Origin: Hoeflea sp.
GTDB lineage: Bacteria > Pseudomonadota > Alphaproteobacteria > Rhizobiales > Rhizobiaceae
Length of the DNA: 64,000 bases
Reading direction: 5' to 3'
Assembly: GCA_019084245.1 (NCBI GenBank)
Contig: JAHRFE010000033.1
Location: 62,001-126,000 of the forward strand
Positions 45,404 through 52,816 of the stretch are shown piece by piece. Under the pieces are notes generated by a model. That model was given only the letters and a program-made list of their open reading frames with translations, was not told where the DNA came from and did no database searches. A program made the position numbers and the translations under genes. Numbering within the stretch: the stretch's first letter is position 1; every line of letters begins with the position of its first letter.

Positions 45404-47110
45404 TCAGCCCTTTGCCATGAGCGCCCGGTTGGCCGCCGACACCACCGCCTCGAGCGAGGCCGCGACGATGTTGGTGTTGACGCCCGCGCCATAAAGCTTG
45501 CCGGTCGGCGTTTCCATCTGCATGTAGCAGATGGCGGCCGCATTGGAGCCGTGCTGCAGCGAGTGCTCGGAATAGTTGGCCACCGTCAGCTCGATGCCGA
45601 GATAGGTCGCCAGCGCATTGACGAAGCCGTCGATCGGCCCGGTGCCGCGGCCCTCGATGCGCTTGGTCTCGCCATTGTCGGTGATCTCGGCGGAGACGAT
45701 GCGAATACCCTTGTTGTTGGGATCGGTATGGGTGTGGTGATCGACGAAGCCGAGCCGCGCGCCGGGCTGGTTGACATAGAGCTGCATGAAGCTCTCATAG
45801 ATCCGCTTGGGCGGAAGCTCCACGCCCTCCTCGTCGGTGATGCGCTGGATCTCCTCGCGGAACTCCACCTGCAGCGCCCGCGGCAGGTCGAGCCCGTAAT
45901 CCTCCTTCAGGATATAGGCGATGCCGCCCTTGCCCGATTGCGAGTTGATGCGGATGATCGCCTCGTAGGAGCGGCCGACATCGCGCGGGTCGATCGGCAG
46001 GTAAGGCACTTCCCAGTCCGGCTTGTTGGCCTTGCGGATCGCCTTCATGCCCTTGTTGATCGCGTCCTGGTGCGAGCCGGAAAACGCCGTGTAGACCAGT
46101 TCGCCGACATAGGGATGCCGCTCGGGGATCTTCATCTCGTTGGAATATTCATACACCGCCTTGATCCGCTCGATGTCCGAGCAGTCCAATTGCGGATCCA
46201 CGCCTTGGGTGAACATGTTGAGCGCGAGCGCCACCACGTCGACATTGCCGGTGCGCTCGCCATTGCCGAACAAGGTGCCCTCGACCCGGTCGGCGCCCGC
46301 CATCAGCCCGAGTTCGGTCGCCGCGATGCCGGTGCCGCGGTCATTGTGCGGGTGCAGCGAGATCAGCACGTTCTCGCGGTTGTCGATGTGCCGGCACATC
46401 CATTCGATCTGGTCGGCATAGATGTTGGGCGTCGCCATCTCCACCGTCGAGGGCAGGTTGAGGATCAGCTTGTTGTCGGGCGTCGGCTGAATGATCCCGA
46501 TCACCGCATTGGAGATTTCGAGCGCCACTTCCAGCTCGGTGCCGGTGAAGCTTTCGGGCGAATATTCGAAGCGGAAATCGCCGCCCGCCTTCTCCGCCAT
46601 TTCCTTGACCATCTTCGCCGCATCGACCGCGATCTGCTTGATGCCGGCGACGTCCTTCTCGAACACCACGCGGCGCTGCAGCTCAGACGTCGAATTGTAG
46701 AAATGCACGATCGGCCGGTGCGCGCCTTCCAGCGCCTCGAAGGTCCGCGTGATCAGCTCCGGCCGGCACTGCACCAGCACCTGCAGCGATACATCGTCGG
46801 GCACGCCGCCCTGTTCGACGCACCAGCGGGCAAAGTCGAAATCGGTCTGCGAGGCCGAGGGAAACCCGATCTCGATTTCCTTGAAACCCATGTCGATGAG
46901 CAGCTGGAACATCCGCGCCTTGCGGTCATGCCCCATCGGATTGATCAGCGACTGGTTGCCGTCGCGCAAATCCACCGAGCACCAGATCGGCGCCTTTTCG
47001 ATGCGCCTGGACGGCCAGGCCCGGTCGGGAAGATCGATCAGCGGATAGGCGTGGTACTTTTCGGCTGCCTTCGGCATGCCCTTCGGTCCGGATGACATGT
47101 GTGCGGTCAT
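45404..47110 (-). CDS. leuA: 2-isopropylmalate synthase, long form
   Basis: First committed step of leucine synthesis: acetyl-CoA plus 2-oxoisovalerate. The 568-residue enzyme has SVDLRDGNQSL, the metal site HPHNDRGTG, GNGERTGNVDVV, and the C-terminal LeuA regulatory domain (about residues 430-560), which gives leucine feedback. The ATG 47110 was chosen over in-frame starts up- and downstream. It lies behind a leucine-rich leader peptide. Confidence 0.95.
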   Translation of the reverse strand: MTAHMSSGPKGMPKAAEKYHAYPLIDLPDRAWPSRRIEKAPIWCSVDLRDGNQSLINPMGHDRKARMFQLLIDMGFKEIEIGFPSASQTDFDFARWCVEQGGVPDDVSLQVLVQCRPELITRTFEALEGAHRPIVHFYNSTSELQRRVVFEKDVAGIKQIAVDAAKMVKEMAEKAGGDFRFEYSPESFTGTELEVALEISNAVIGIIQPTPDNKLILNLPSTVEMATPNIYADQIEWMCRHIDNRENVLISLHPHNDRGTGIAATELGLMAGADRVEGTLFGNGERTGNVDVVALALNMFTQGVDPQLDCSDIERIKAVYEYSNEMKIPERHPYVGELVYTAFSGSHQDAINKGMKAIRKANKPDWEVPYLPIDPRDVGRSYEAIIRINSQSGKGGIAYILKEDYGLDLPRALQVEFREEIQRITDEEGVELPPKRIYESFMQLYVNQPGARLGFVDHHTHTDPNNKGIRIVSAEITDNGETKRIEGRGTGPIDGFVNALATYLGIELTVANYSEHSLQHGSNAAAICYMQMETPTGKLYGAGVNTNIVAASLEAVVSAANRALMAKG

Positions 47111-47196
47111 GGTTGTCTCTCGTTTCCTGGCCCATATCCCGGGAGCCGCGTGTGTTGCGACGTCAACCGGCCTCAGGCCGTCATGTTGCATTCAGG

Positions 47197-47266
47197 AAAA
47201 AATGTAAAGTCGAGAGAGGAGCGGGGTCGCGCGTCAGACGGCGGTTCCGACCGCCGGACGCTCCTC
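47197..47266 (-). promoter_or_regulatory. Leucine attenuator structures before leuA
   Basis: On the minus strand GAGGAGCG (47266-47259), overlapping the leader stop, pairs with CGCTCCTC (47223-47216). An inner hairpin GGCGGT/ACCGCC (47240-47255) has a four-base loop. Six T follow at 47202-47197, 13 bases past the outer stem. This fits a transcription attenuator, though the T run is further off than ideal. Confidence 0.55.
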
Positions 47267-47387
47267 AACGAGCCCGGCGATCGCCGCTAAGCGCGAGAAG
47301 AAGCAGGCCGCCAAGCCGCGCATGCGACGCCACCGCCGCGGTGAAGCGGGCGAAGGGGGTGTCGGAGGGGCGCGTGGTCTTGGACAT
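47265..47387 (-). CDS. leuL: Leucine-rich leader peptide of leuA
   Basis: A 40-codon frame starting MSKTTRPSDTPF and containing ARLGGLLLLALSGD, that is four consecutive Leu codons (CTG CTT CTT CTC) and two more close by, just before an attenuator-like fold and 155 bases upstream of leuA. Ribosome stalling at Leu codons when leucine is scarce would favour leuA expression. No ribosome site is visible; the promoter lies next to the ATG, which suggests a leaderless message. Leucine attenuation is described for leuA in proteobacteria. Confidence 0.65.
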   Translation of the reverse strand: MSKTTRPSDTPFARFTAAVASHARLGGLLLLALSGDRRAR

Positions 47388-47393
47388 GATGGC

Positions 47394-47422
47394 TAGATAC
47401 AATGGGTGGGGTGGGTTGGCAA
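47394..47422 (-). promoter_or_regulatory. Promoter of leuL-leuA
   Basis: Minus-strand TTGCCA (47422-47417) and TATCTA (47399-47394) lie exactly 17 bases apart. The expected start is at or just before the leuL ATG at 47387. Confidence 0.6.
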
Positions 47423-47501
47423 GGGGGTGGCGTTGTACACAGCTTGTGATTGTGACATTGCAGGTTTAATAATTATTGGTTTGGATTTGGGGGCATAAAC
47501 C

Positions 47502-48773
47502 GTGGACAGACAAACGTTCGAGATTGTCAATTTTCCATTTTCGTACTCTTCGGTGACGCACGAGGGAAATGAGATTGCAAATATTCCTTATGCCGACCTA
47601 CGTGCATACGCAAGATTGGTTAAAATCGCTTACGATCTACTTCCACAAAATGAAGACCACCTACGTAACATCGTTGCTCAAATCAAAGATCATCTGGACA
47701 ATAATGGGGAGCTACCTCCTCTTCGAGATGATGCTGTCCGTGAGTTCACCGCTCGATTGGATAGCGTATTGAAAAATCATCCGATTGTCGCACCTATTGA
47801 AATTGCAATCGCATTAATAGCAGCACTCTTCGCTGAGACAGCTTTTGCTGCGCAATCTATGCCAAATTTGGCACAATCCAAATTTGGATTAGCCATCACA
47901 ATTGAAATTTCGAGCTATGTGAGCTGGAAATCTATGCAGGAAGTTGAATTCTCTAGTCAAGCCAGCATGTCAGAATCGCTGCAGAACTTTGAGAAATCCG
48001 GGAAAGACGTTATCGCTCACGCCTCTGAACAATTGAAATTAATGAATGACCACATTTTGAGAATACAAAATGATGAGATCAATATTCGAAAAGAAACTGA
48101 AAAACAAAGAGAAAATTTAGAAAAAACAACAAATAAACTCATAGATAGACTTGGAAATATAACTAAGGTAATAAATGCACTAGAAGAAAAATCGACAAAA
48201 AGCATAGATAATTTTGCTGTAACAGAAAAAAATATTGCAGCATTCAAAGAGGCTATCATTGAGGACGTCCGGGGAACGGAAACCCGAAAACTCTGGACAG
48301 ATAGAGGCAATGACAGCTGGCTAGCTTTTCTGATTTCTACCGCAGTTTTGGTTGTATTTCTGTTAGTAATACCCGTCGCAGGGTTTTGGAACTTAGACAA
48401 ATTGCTCGCCGTTCTGAAACATATAGGCGATGCGGCCACTGATGGAATTCCGCTCGACGCCACAAATACACAGTTAACCGTCGCAACCCTCAGCCGCCTT
48501 GTCGTAATCACATTTCCGCTAGTCTTGTACCTTTGGGTTATCAGGTTAGTTGTAAGATTCAATACACGATCTTTGGTATTGCATGATGACGCGAGACAGC
48601 GGCAAACCATGATGGATACCTATTTCATGCTCATTGCCCAACAGGCTGCTTCAAAGGAAGAGCGCGGGTTGATTTTGAATGCACTGTTCCGACCCTCGCC
48701 TGGCCACGGGAGCGATAACATTGAGCCACCATCTTTCAGCGAGTTGGTTGGAAGAGGCTCATCCAATCCATAA
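47502..48773 (+). CDS. DUF6161-like membrane protein, AT-rich, probably acquired
   Basis: A 423-residue protein starting at GTG, with GGGGG upstream. Residues 1-95 look soluble. A hydrophobic segment lies near 99-117, a long charged coiled coil near 150-260, and two helices near 273-296 and 331-353. The C-terminal segment LHDDARQRQTMMDTYFMLI followed by KEERGLILNALFRP resembles DUF6161 proteins. Base composition is strikingly AT-rich compared with every neighbour, with many AAT, ATA and AAA codons, so transfer is likely. Such proteins are found in mobile and defence-type regions, but the function is not known. It abuts a broken antitoxin. Confidence 0.75.
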   Translation: MDRQTFEIVNFPFSYSSVTHEGNEIANIPYADLRAYARLVKIAYDLLPQNEDHLRNIVAQIKDHLDNNGELPPLRDDAVREFTARLDSVLKNHPIVAPIEIAIALIAALFAETAFAAQSMPNLAQSKFGLAITIEISSYVSWKSMQEVEFSSQASMSESLQNFEKSGKDVIAHASEQLKLMNDHILRIQNDEINIRKETEKQRENLEKTTNKLIDRLGNITKVINALEEKSTKSIDNFAVTEKNIAAFKEAIIEDVRGTETRKLWTDRGNDSWLAFLISTAVLVVFLLVIPVAGFWNLDKLLAVLKHIGDAATDGIPLDATNTQLTVATLSRLVVITFPLVLYLWVIRLVVRFNTRSLVLHDDARQRQTMMDTYFMLIAQQAASKEERGLILNALFRPSPGHGSDNIEPPSFSELVGRGSSNP

Positions 48774-48778
48774 TGCCT

Positions 48779-49018
48779 TTACTGACCGCTATCGCCCGGA
48801 AACGACATCAGGAACTCTCCGAAATTGGCGTGCGGCTTGGTCATGGCTTTCCGCGCCGCTGCCGCAGCTTCGACGCTAACCAGAACCGCGGCTGGTTTGC
48901 CATGCCGGGTGATGGTGATGAACTTACCCGCGGCCGCCTCATCGACCAGCGCCGCGAACCCGGCCTTGGCATCCGTCATGCTGACAATGGAAATGGGCGC
49001 CTCCAACCGATTGACCAA
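48779..49018 (-). pseudogene. Remnant Phd/YefM-type antitoxin
   Basis: The frame encodes SMTDAKAGFAALVDEAAAGK and TRHGKPAAVLVSVE, clear Phd/YefM features. It ends early at GEFLMSFPGDSGQ, where relatives continue some 15 residues. The natural start position, six to eight bases after a GGAGG, reads ATT (48994-48992) instead of ATG; only a distant TTG at 49018 or an internal ATG at 48979 remains. No toxin gene follows, since the DUF6161-like gene occupies that place. Both ends look damaged. Confidence 0.6.
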
Positions 49019-49063
49019 GATGCATTAATAAAGCCCGTATTCTCTGTGGTTTCAATTGGCCAC

Positions 49064-49205
49064 GCGGCCTCTGATCTCCCCCCTTGCGGGGGAGATGTCA
49101 CCGTAGGTGACAGAGGGGGGTGACGCCGCAAGCACCGCACCCGGATCAAGACCCCCCTCTGCCCTGTCGGGCATCTCCCCCGCAAGGGGGGAGATCGGAG
49201 GCCGC
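49064..49205. repeat. Rhizobial long-hairpin repeat, copy 1
   Basis: A near-perfect 142-base palindromic element. Arms begin GCGGCCTC and end GGAGGCCGC and carry CTCCCCCCTTGCGGGGGAG and its complement; CAGAGGGGGGT pairs with ACCCCCCTCTG further in. The type is common between genes of Rhizobiales. It would form a very stable cruciform or RNA hairpin. Confidence 0.85.
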
Positions 49206-49776
49206 ACAAATCGTGCCCAAAAGTGTGCACGTTCCCCCACCCTACCCCCAACACTCCCAACCCCTTAGCCAGAATCCACCCCCATTTTATCCCCGCCTTC
49301 CGCGCCCATGCCATACTCATCCCACCTTCCGCCAGCACGGATGGGCCGGGGTGACGGAGCCCGGTCCGGCGGGAGGCGGTGATGTCCGGGCGTGCGGGGC
49401 CGAACCGCGTGGCCGGACGGACGAGGACACGGACACCCCGGCGTATGCCGGAACGGATCTGGCGCCGGCCCGCACCGGCGTTCCGGCCCCGGCGTCGAGC
49501 CAGGGCGCCCCTGCAAGGACGGGCTCGGCAGCGGTCACGCCGAGCAAGACGAGCCGTCCGGGGATGCGTGAACTGTCCACGATCCGGGATCAGCCCGCCG
49601 CCCGGAAGGCGGCAGGCCCCAAGCCGGCGGGGCGCGCGCAAGCGAGCCAAAGCCACACCCTAGTATTCCATTCGGGCACGCCAGTCGTGCGCCCCGCATT
49701 CCGGCGTCGCCGGAGAGACGAGACCAGGCCCGCCGGCGAGTTTTCGCGCGCGGGGGATTTGGCGTGCGGAACGCCC
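49206..49776. other. Non-coding GC-rich spacer
   Basis: About 570 bases without a credible gene. Open frames on both strands lack ribosome sites and read as Pro/Arg/Gly-rich strings. Short CCGG-type inverted repeats, reminiscent of the 213-base repeat family, are scattered through it. Confidence 0.5.
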
Positions 49777-49800
49777 CAATCTCCCCCCTTGCGGCGGGGT
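49777..49800. repeat. Half copy of the long-hairpin repeat
   Basis: CAATCTCCCCCCTTGCGG repeats the left arm of the element at 49832 and then diverges. It looks like a truncated copy in tandem. Confidence 0.6.
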
Positions 49801-49831
49801 CCGATGGACGGGCGAGACCCGTGGCTCGCCC

Positions 49832-49956
49832 CAATCTCCCCCCTTGCGGGGGAGATGTCACCGCAGGTGACAGAGGGGGGTGACGCCGCAGACACCGGAC
49901 CCGGACCAGGCCCCCCTCTGCCCTGTCGGGCATCTCCCCGCAAGGGGGGAGATCGG
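49832..49956. repeat. Rhizobial long-hairpin repeat, copy 2
   Basis: About 125 bases, very similar to 49064-49205: same arms, same GTCACCG-AGGTGACAG start and CCCCCCTCTGCCCTGTCGGG end, with differences mainly in the loop. Confidence 0.85.
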
Positions 49957-49978
49957 AGGACGCACCCACCGGCCCCCA

Positions 49979-50125
49979 CCTCCCCCTTGAGGGGAGGTCG
50001 GAGAGACAAGCGCAGCGCAGGCGATCCGGGTGGGGGTATTTCGCCGAAGGCGAACAAGATGTCACATCAGGTCAATGCAGAGGCATACCCCCACCCCTGA
50101 CCCCTCCCCTCAAGGGGGAGGGGAA
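49979..50125. repeat. Second type of rhizobial inverted repeat
   Basis: Starts CCTCCCCCTTGAGGGGAGG and ends CCCCTCCCCTCAAGGGGGAG. GGGTGGGGGTAT pairs with ATACCCCCACCC further in. It has no obvious similarity to the neighbouring repeat beyond its layout. Confidence 0.75.
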
Positions 50126-50144
50126 AAGGCCGCGCCCTCCGCCC

Positions 50145-50642
50145 TCACCCCTTGTGCCGGTACACCAGCACCTCCGGCCCCGGCCGGTCGGCATCCAGTT
50201 CCAGCACCGCGCCCAGCCGTTCTGCCAGTTTGCGCGAGCGGTGGTTGTCGGGGTCGATGTGGCTCACCAGCGTCTTGAGCCCGCGCGGGCCAAACCCCCA
50301 GTCACGCAAAGCAATTGCCGCCTCGAAGGCATAGCCCTTGCCCTCGAAGCCCGGATAGACCAGCCAGCCGAGTTCGTGCTCGGGAAACAGCGGCCCGGAA
50401 TTGATGCCGACCTGGCCCAGGCATTCCCCGCTCTGCCGATCGTCGATCATCAGCGCGCCGCAGCCGAGCAATTGCCATTGCGCCATGTCGTGGCAGAACA
50501 TGCCCCAGGCGCCCGAAAGCGTGTGCGGGCCCTCCATGTGGACGGCGCGGTCCGACATCATCAGGCCCGCATAGGCGGGCCAGTCCGCCATGGTCATGGG
50601 TCTCAGCCGCAGCCGTTCGGTTTCAAGTGTCGGGATTGCCAT
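50145..50642 (-). CDS. GNAT acetyltransferase, RimJ/RimL-like
   Basis: 165 residues beginning IPTLETERLRLRPMTMADW, the N-terminal mark of the RimJ/RimL group. ELGWLVYPGFEGKGYAFEAA supplies the acetyl-CoA loop and SHIDPDNHRSRKLAERLGA the C-terminal motif. ATG 50642 has GAGGC upstream. The substrate could be a protein N-terminus or a small molecule. Confidence 0.88.
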   Translation of the reverse strand: MAIPTLETERLRLRPMTMADWPAYAGLMMSDRAVHMEGPHTLSGAWGMFCHDMAQWQLLGCGALMIDDRQSGECLGQVGINSGPLFPEHELGWLVYPGFEGKGYAFEAAIALRDWGFGPRGLKTLVSHIDPDNHRSRKLAERLGAVLELDADRPGPEVLVYRHKG

Positions 50643-50674
50643 ACAAGCCTCGCAAATTTCTCGCCGCATCGCCG

Positions 50675-50778
50675 CTACTGCGCCGTGCGTTTGACCAAAC
50701 GCACAAAGGTCGCAGTAGGCCTTAAAGCTGCTGCATGATTTTCTCCTTAAATCGATTCCGATCTAAGGAATTATGCAG
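50675..50778. repeat. Double-hairpin intergenic element
   Basis: First hairpin: CTACTGCG/CGCAGTAG (50675-50682, 50711-50718) around GTGCGTTT-GACC-AAACGCAC. Second: CTGCATGATT/AATTATGCAG (50731-50778) around TCCTTAAATCG/CGATCTAAGGA with one mismatch. The same arrangement is widespread between genes in Rhizobiaceae as far as I recall. Only one copy is in this window. Confidence 0.65.
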
Positions 50779-50910
50779 TAGCGGCAGAATCGGTTTCCGG
50801 ATCGGTCAAGTCAGATGCTATCCTATAGGCCTGTCCTCACCGGGATGACAGCGGGTGCCGCCGCCCTGATCCGAACGCAGGCCTTGGGACCAGCATGAAA
50901 GCCACACTTG

Positions 50911-51987
50911 ATGACGCCTGATGACCCGGCCCTCATGCCGGCTGCCGCCACGACCCCGAAGCGCGAGATCCCGGTGTTGCAAAGGATCGGCTGGCAGAAT
51001 TTCTTCGCCCAGCAGATCAGCGTCGACGAGATGAGCGCCACCCCGCCTGTGAGGGTCACCGAGGTGCATCGCAGCGGGCTCAGGGTGCTGGGCGAGACCA
51101 TCGACATGATGGTGCCGCCGCGCGCCGACGCCACCGTGGGCGACTGGCTGCTGCTCGACCACGCCCTCCCCAGCGCCAGCCGGCTGCTCGCGCGCAAGAG
51201 CCTGATCAAGCGCCGTGCGGCGGGCCATGACCGCTCGATCCAGCTGATCGCCGCCAATCTCGACACCGCCTTCGTCGTCACCTCCTGCAACCTCGATTTC
51301 AACATGGCGCGGCTCGAGCGCTACATCGCGCTGGCGTTCGATGCCGGCGTCACGCCGGTGGTGCTGCTGACCAAATCCGATCTCTGCGCCGATCCAGCCA
51401 TCTATGTCGAACAGGCGCAGACGATCTCGAAGGATGTCGTGGTGCTGACGCTCAACGCCAAGAGCGACGAGCCGCGGGAAAGGCTCGCGCCTTGGTGCAA
51501 GCCGGGCCAGACCGTGGCGTTCCTGGGCTCGTCCGGCGTCGGCAAGTCGACGCTCACCAACGCGCTGTCGGGCACGGAATCGGCCGCCACCCAGGCCATC
51601 CGCGAGGATGACGCCAAGGGCCGCCACACCACCTCGCACCGCCAGCTGCACATCCTGCCCGACGGCTGCGCCGTGCTTGACACGCCGGGCGTGCGCGAGC
51701 TGCAGCTGACCGACGCCGAAGCGGGTGTAGCGGAAGTGTTTTCCGATCTCGATGAACTGGCGACGCGCTGCCGCTTCAACGATTGCGGACATATGAGCGA
51801 GCCCGGCTGCGCCGTACAGGCCGCGCTCAAGGCCGGCGAGATCGACGCGGCGCGGTTGGCGCGCTGGCGCAAGCTGCTGGCCGAAGACCGGCACAATACC
51901 GCGAGCCTCGCCCAGCGCCGCTCCAAGGACAAGGCCTTCGGCAAGATGGTCAAGCAGGCCAAGAAACACAAATCGAAAGAGCACTGA
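50911..51987 (+). CDS. rsgA: Ribosome small-subunit GTPase A
   Basis: A circularly permuted GTPase that checks late 30S assembly. The 358-residue protein shows an N-terminal OB-like region, LLTKSDL (G4), GSSGVGKSTLTNAL (G1), DTPGVRELQ (G3), and the zinc-binding CRFNDCGHMSEPGC. The C-terminus is very basic. ATG 50911 has no clear ribosome site; a TTG one codon upstream is in frame. Confidence 0.94.
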   Translation: MTPDDPALMPAAATTPKREIPVLQRIGWQNFFAQQISVDEMSATPPVRVTEVHRSGLRVLGETIDMMVPPRADATVGDWLLLDHALPSASRLLARKSLIKRRAAGHDRSIQLIAANLDTAFVVTSCNLDFNMARLERYIALAFDAGVTPVVLLTKSDLCADPAIYVEQAQTISKDVVVLTLNAKSDEPRERLAPWCKPGQTVAFLGSSGVGKSTLTNALSGTESAATQAIREDDAKGRHTTSHRQLHILPDGCAVLDTPGVRELQLTDAEAGVAEVFSDLDELATRCRFNDCGHMSEPGCAVQAALKAGEIDAARLARWRKLLAEDRHNTASLAQRRSKDKAFGKMVKQAKKHKSKEH

Positions 51988-51992
51988 CAGAA

Positions 51993-52024
51993 ATGCCCCC
52001 GCCGGGTTTCCCGGGCGGGGGCAT
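51993..52024. terminator. Stem-loop between convergent rsgA and clpP-like genes
   Basis: ATGCCCCCGCC (51993-52003) pairs with GGCGGGGGCAT (52014-52024). It lies 6 bases past rsgA and 24 past the clpP-like stop, so it may serve both. No T run. Confidence 0.6.
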
Positions 52025-52047
52025 GATCGATCAGCCTCAGCTTTGAT

Positions 52048-52626
52048 TCAGATTTCGCTCTGGCTGGTGATGATCCTGCCGACCAGGCCATAGGTCTTGG
52101 CGTCCTCGGCCGACAGCCAGTAATCGCGGTCGGTGTCGGCGGCAATCTTTTCGACCGGTTGGCCGGTGGCCTTGGCGAAGATGGCGTTGAGGCGGGCGTT
52201 CATCTTGATGATTTCGCGCGCCTGGATCTCGATGTCGGAGACCATGCCGCGGGTGCCGCCCGAGGGTTGGTGCAGCAGGAAGCGGGTGTTGGGCAGGCAC
52301 AGGCGCTGCTCTTTCGGCACCGAGACATAGATCAGCGCGCCGGCCGAAGCGACCCAGCCGGTGCCGATGATCCAGACCTTGGGCTTGATGAAGCCGATCA
52401 TGTCATGGATCGAATCGCCCGATTCGACATGGCCGCCGGGTGAATTGACAAAGATCCGGATGTCGTCGTCGCTGGCCGCGGCAAGGGCCGCAAGCTGCGC
52501 GCAGACCTTGTGCGCCAGTTCCTGGGTGATGCCGCCATAGATGAAGATCGAGCGCGATTTGAACAGGTTGGCTTCCGCTTCCTTGCCCAGCGGCAGTTCT
52601 GTCGTCTTGTCGTCGTCGTCGCTCAT
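52048..52626 (-). CDS. ClpP-family protease subunit, rhizobial paralogue
   Basis: 192 residues with the ClpP fold. The catalytic triad is visible: Ser94 in GWVASAGAL, His119 in [10 protein letters not shown] and an Asp near 168 in [12 protein letters not shown]. The Ser segment differs from the usual QAASMGAF, so this is a diverged paralogue and probably not the main ClpP. No clpX is adjacent. It may form a specialised or regulatory protease. Confidence 0.85.
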   Translation of the reverse strand: MSDDDDKTTELPLGKEAEANLFKSRSIFIYGGITQELAHKVCAQLAALAAASDDDIRIFVNSPGGHVESGDSIHDMIGFIKPKVWIIGTGWVASAGALIYVSVPKEQRLCLPNTRFLLHQPSGGTRGMVSDIEIQAREIIKMNARLNAIFAKATGQPVEKIAADTDRDYWLSAEDAKTYGLVGRIITSQSEI

Positions 52627-52816
52627 AAGCCGTCTCCGTGTGGTTCGTATGCTTGCCAGATAGTACGATCCGGCCCGCGAAACAATGGCGCAAACGGAAA
52701 CGAGCCCTGAAACAGACAGACGGCGCAGCGTGAAAACGCTGCGCCGTCCGGATATTGGGTCTGTGAAGCCGGTCCTTGATCAGGTCCGCTTCAGATCAGG
52801 CGAAAGCCTGTTCGCC

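Noticed and set aside
49317-49580. A minus-strand frame with PAYAGVS-like text
   Set aside because: This type of reading is typical of translated intergenic CCGG repeats, not of a protein.
49120-50100. A 326-codon frame through the repeat nest
   Set aside because: It runs through inverted repeats on both sides, has no ribosome site and encodes Pro/Arg strings.
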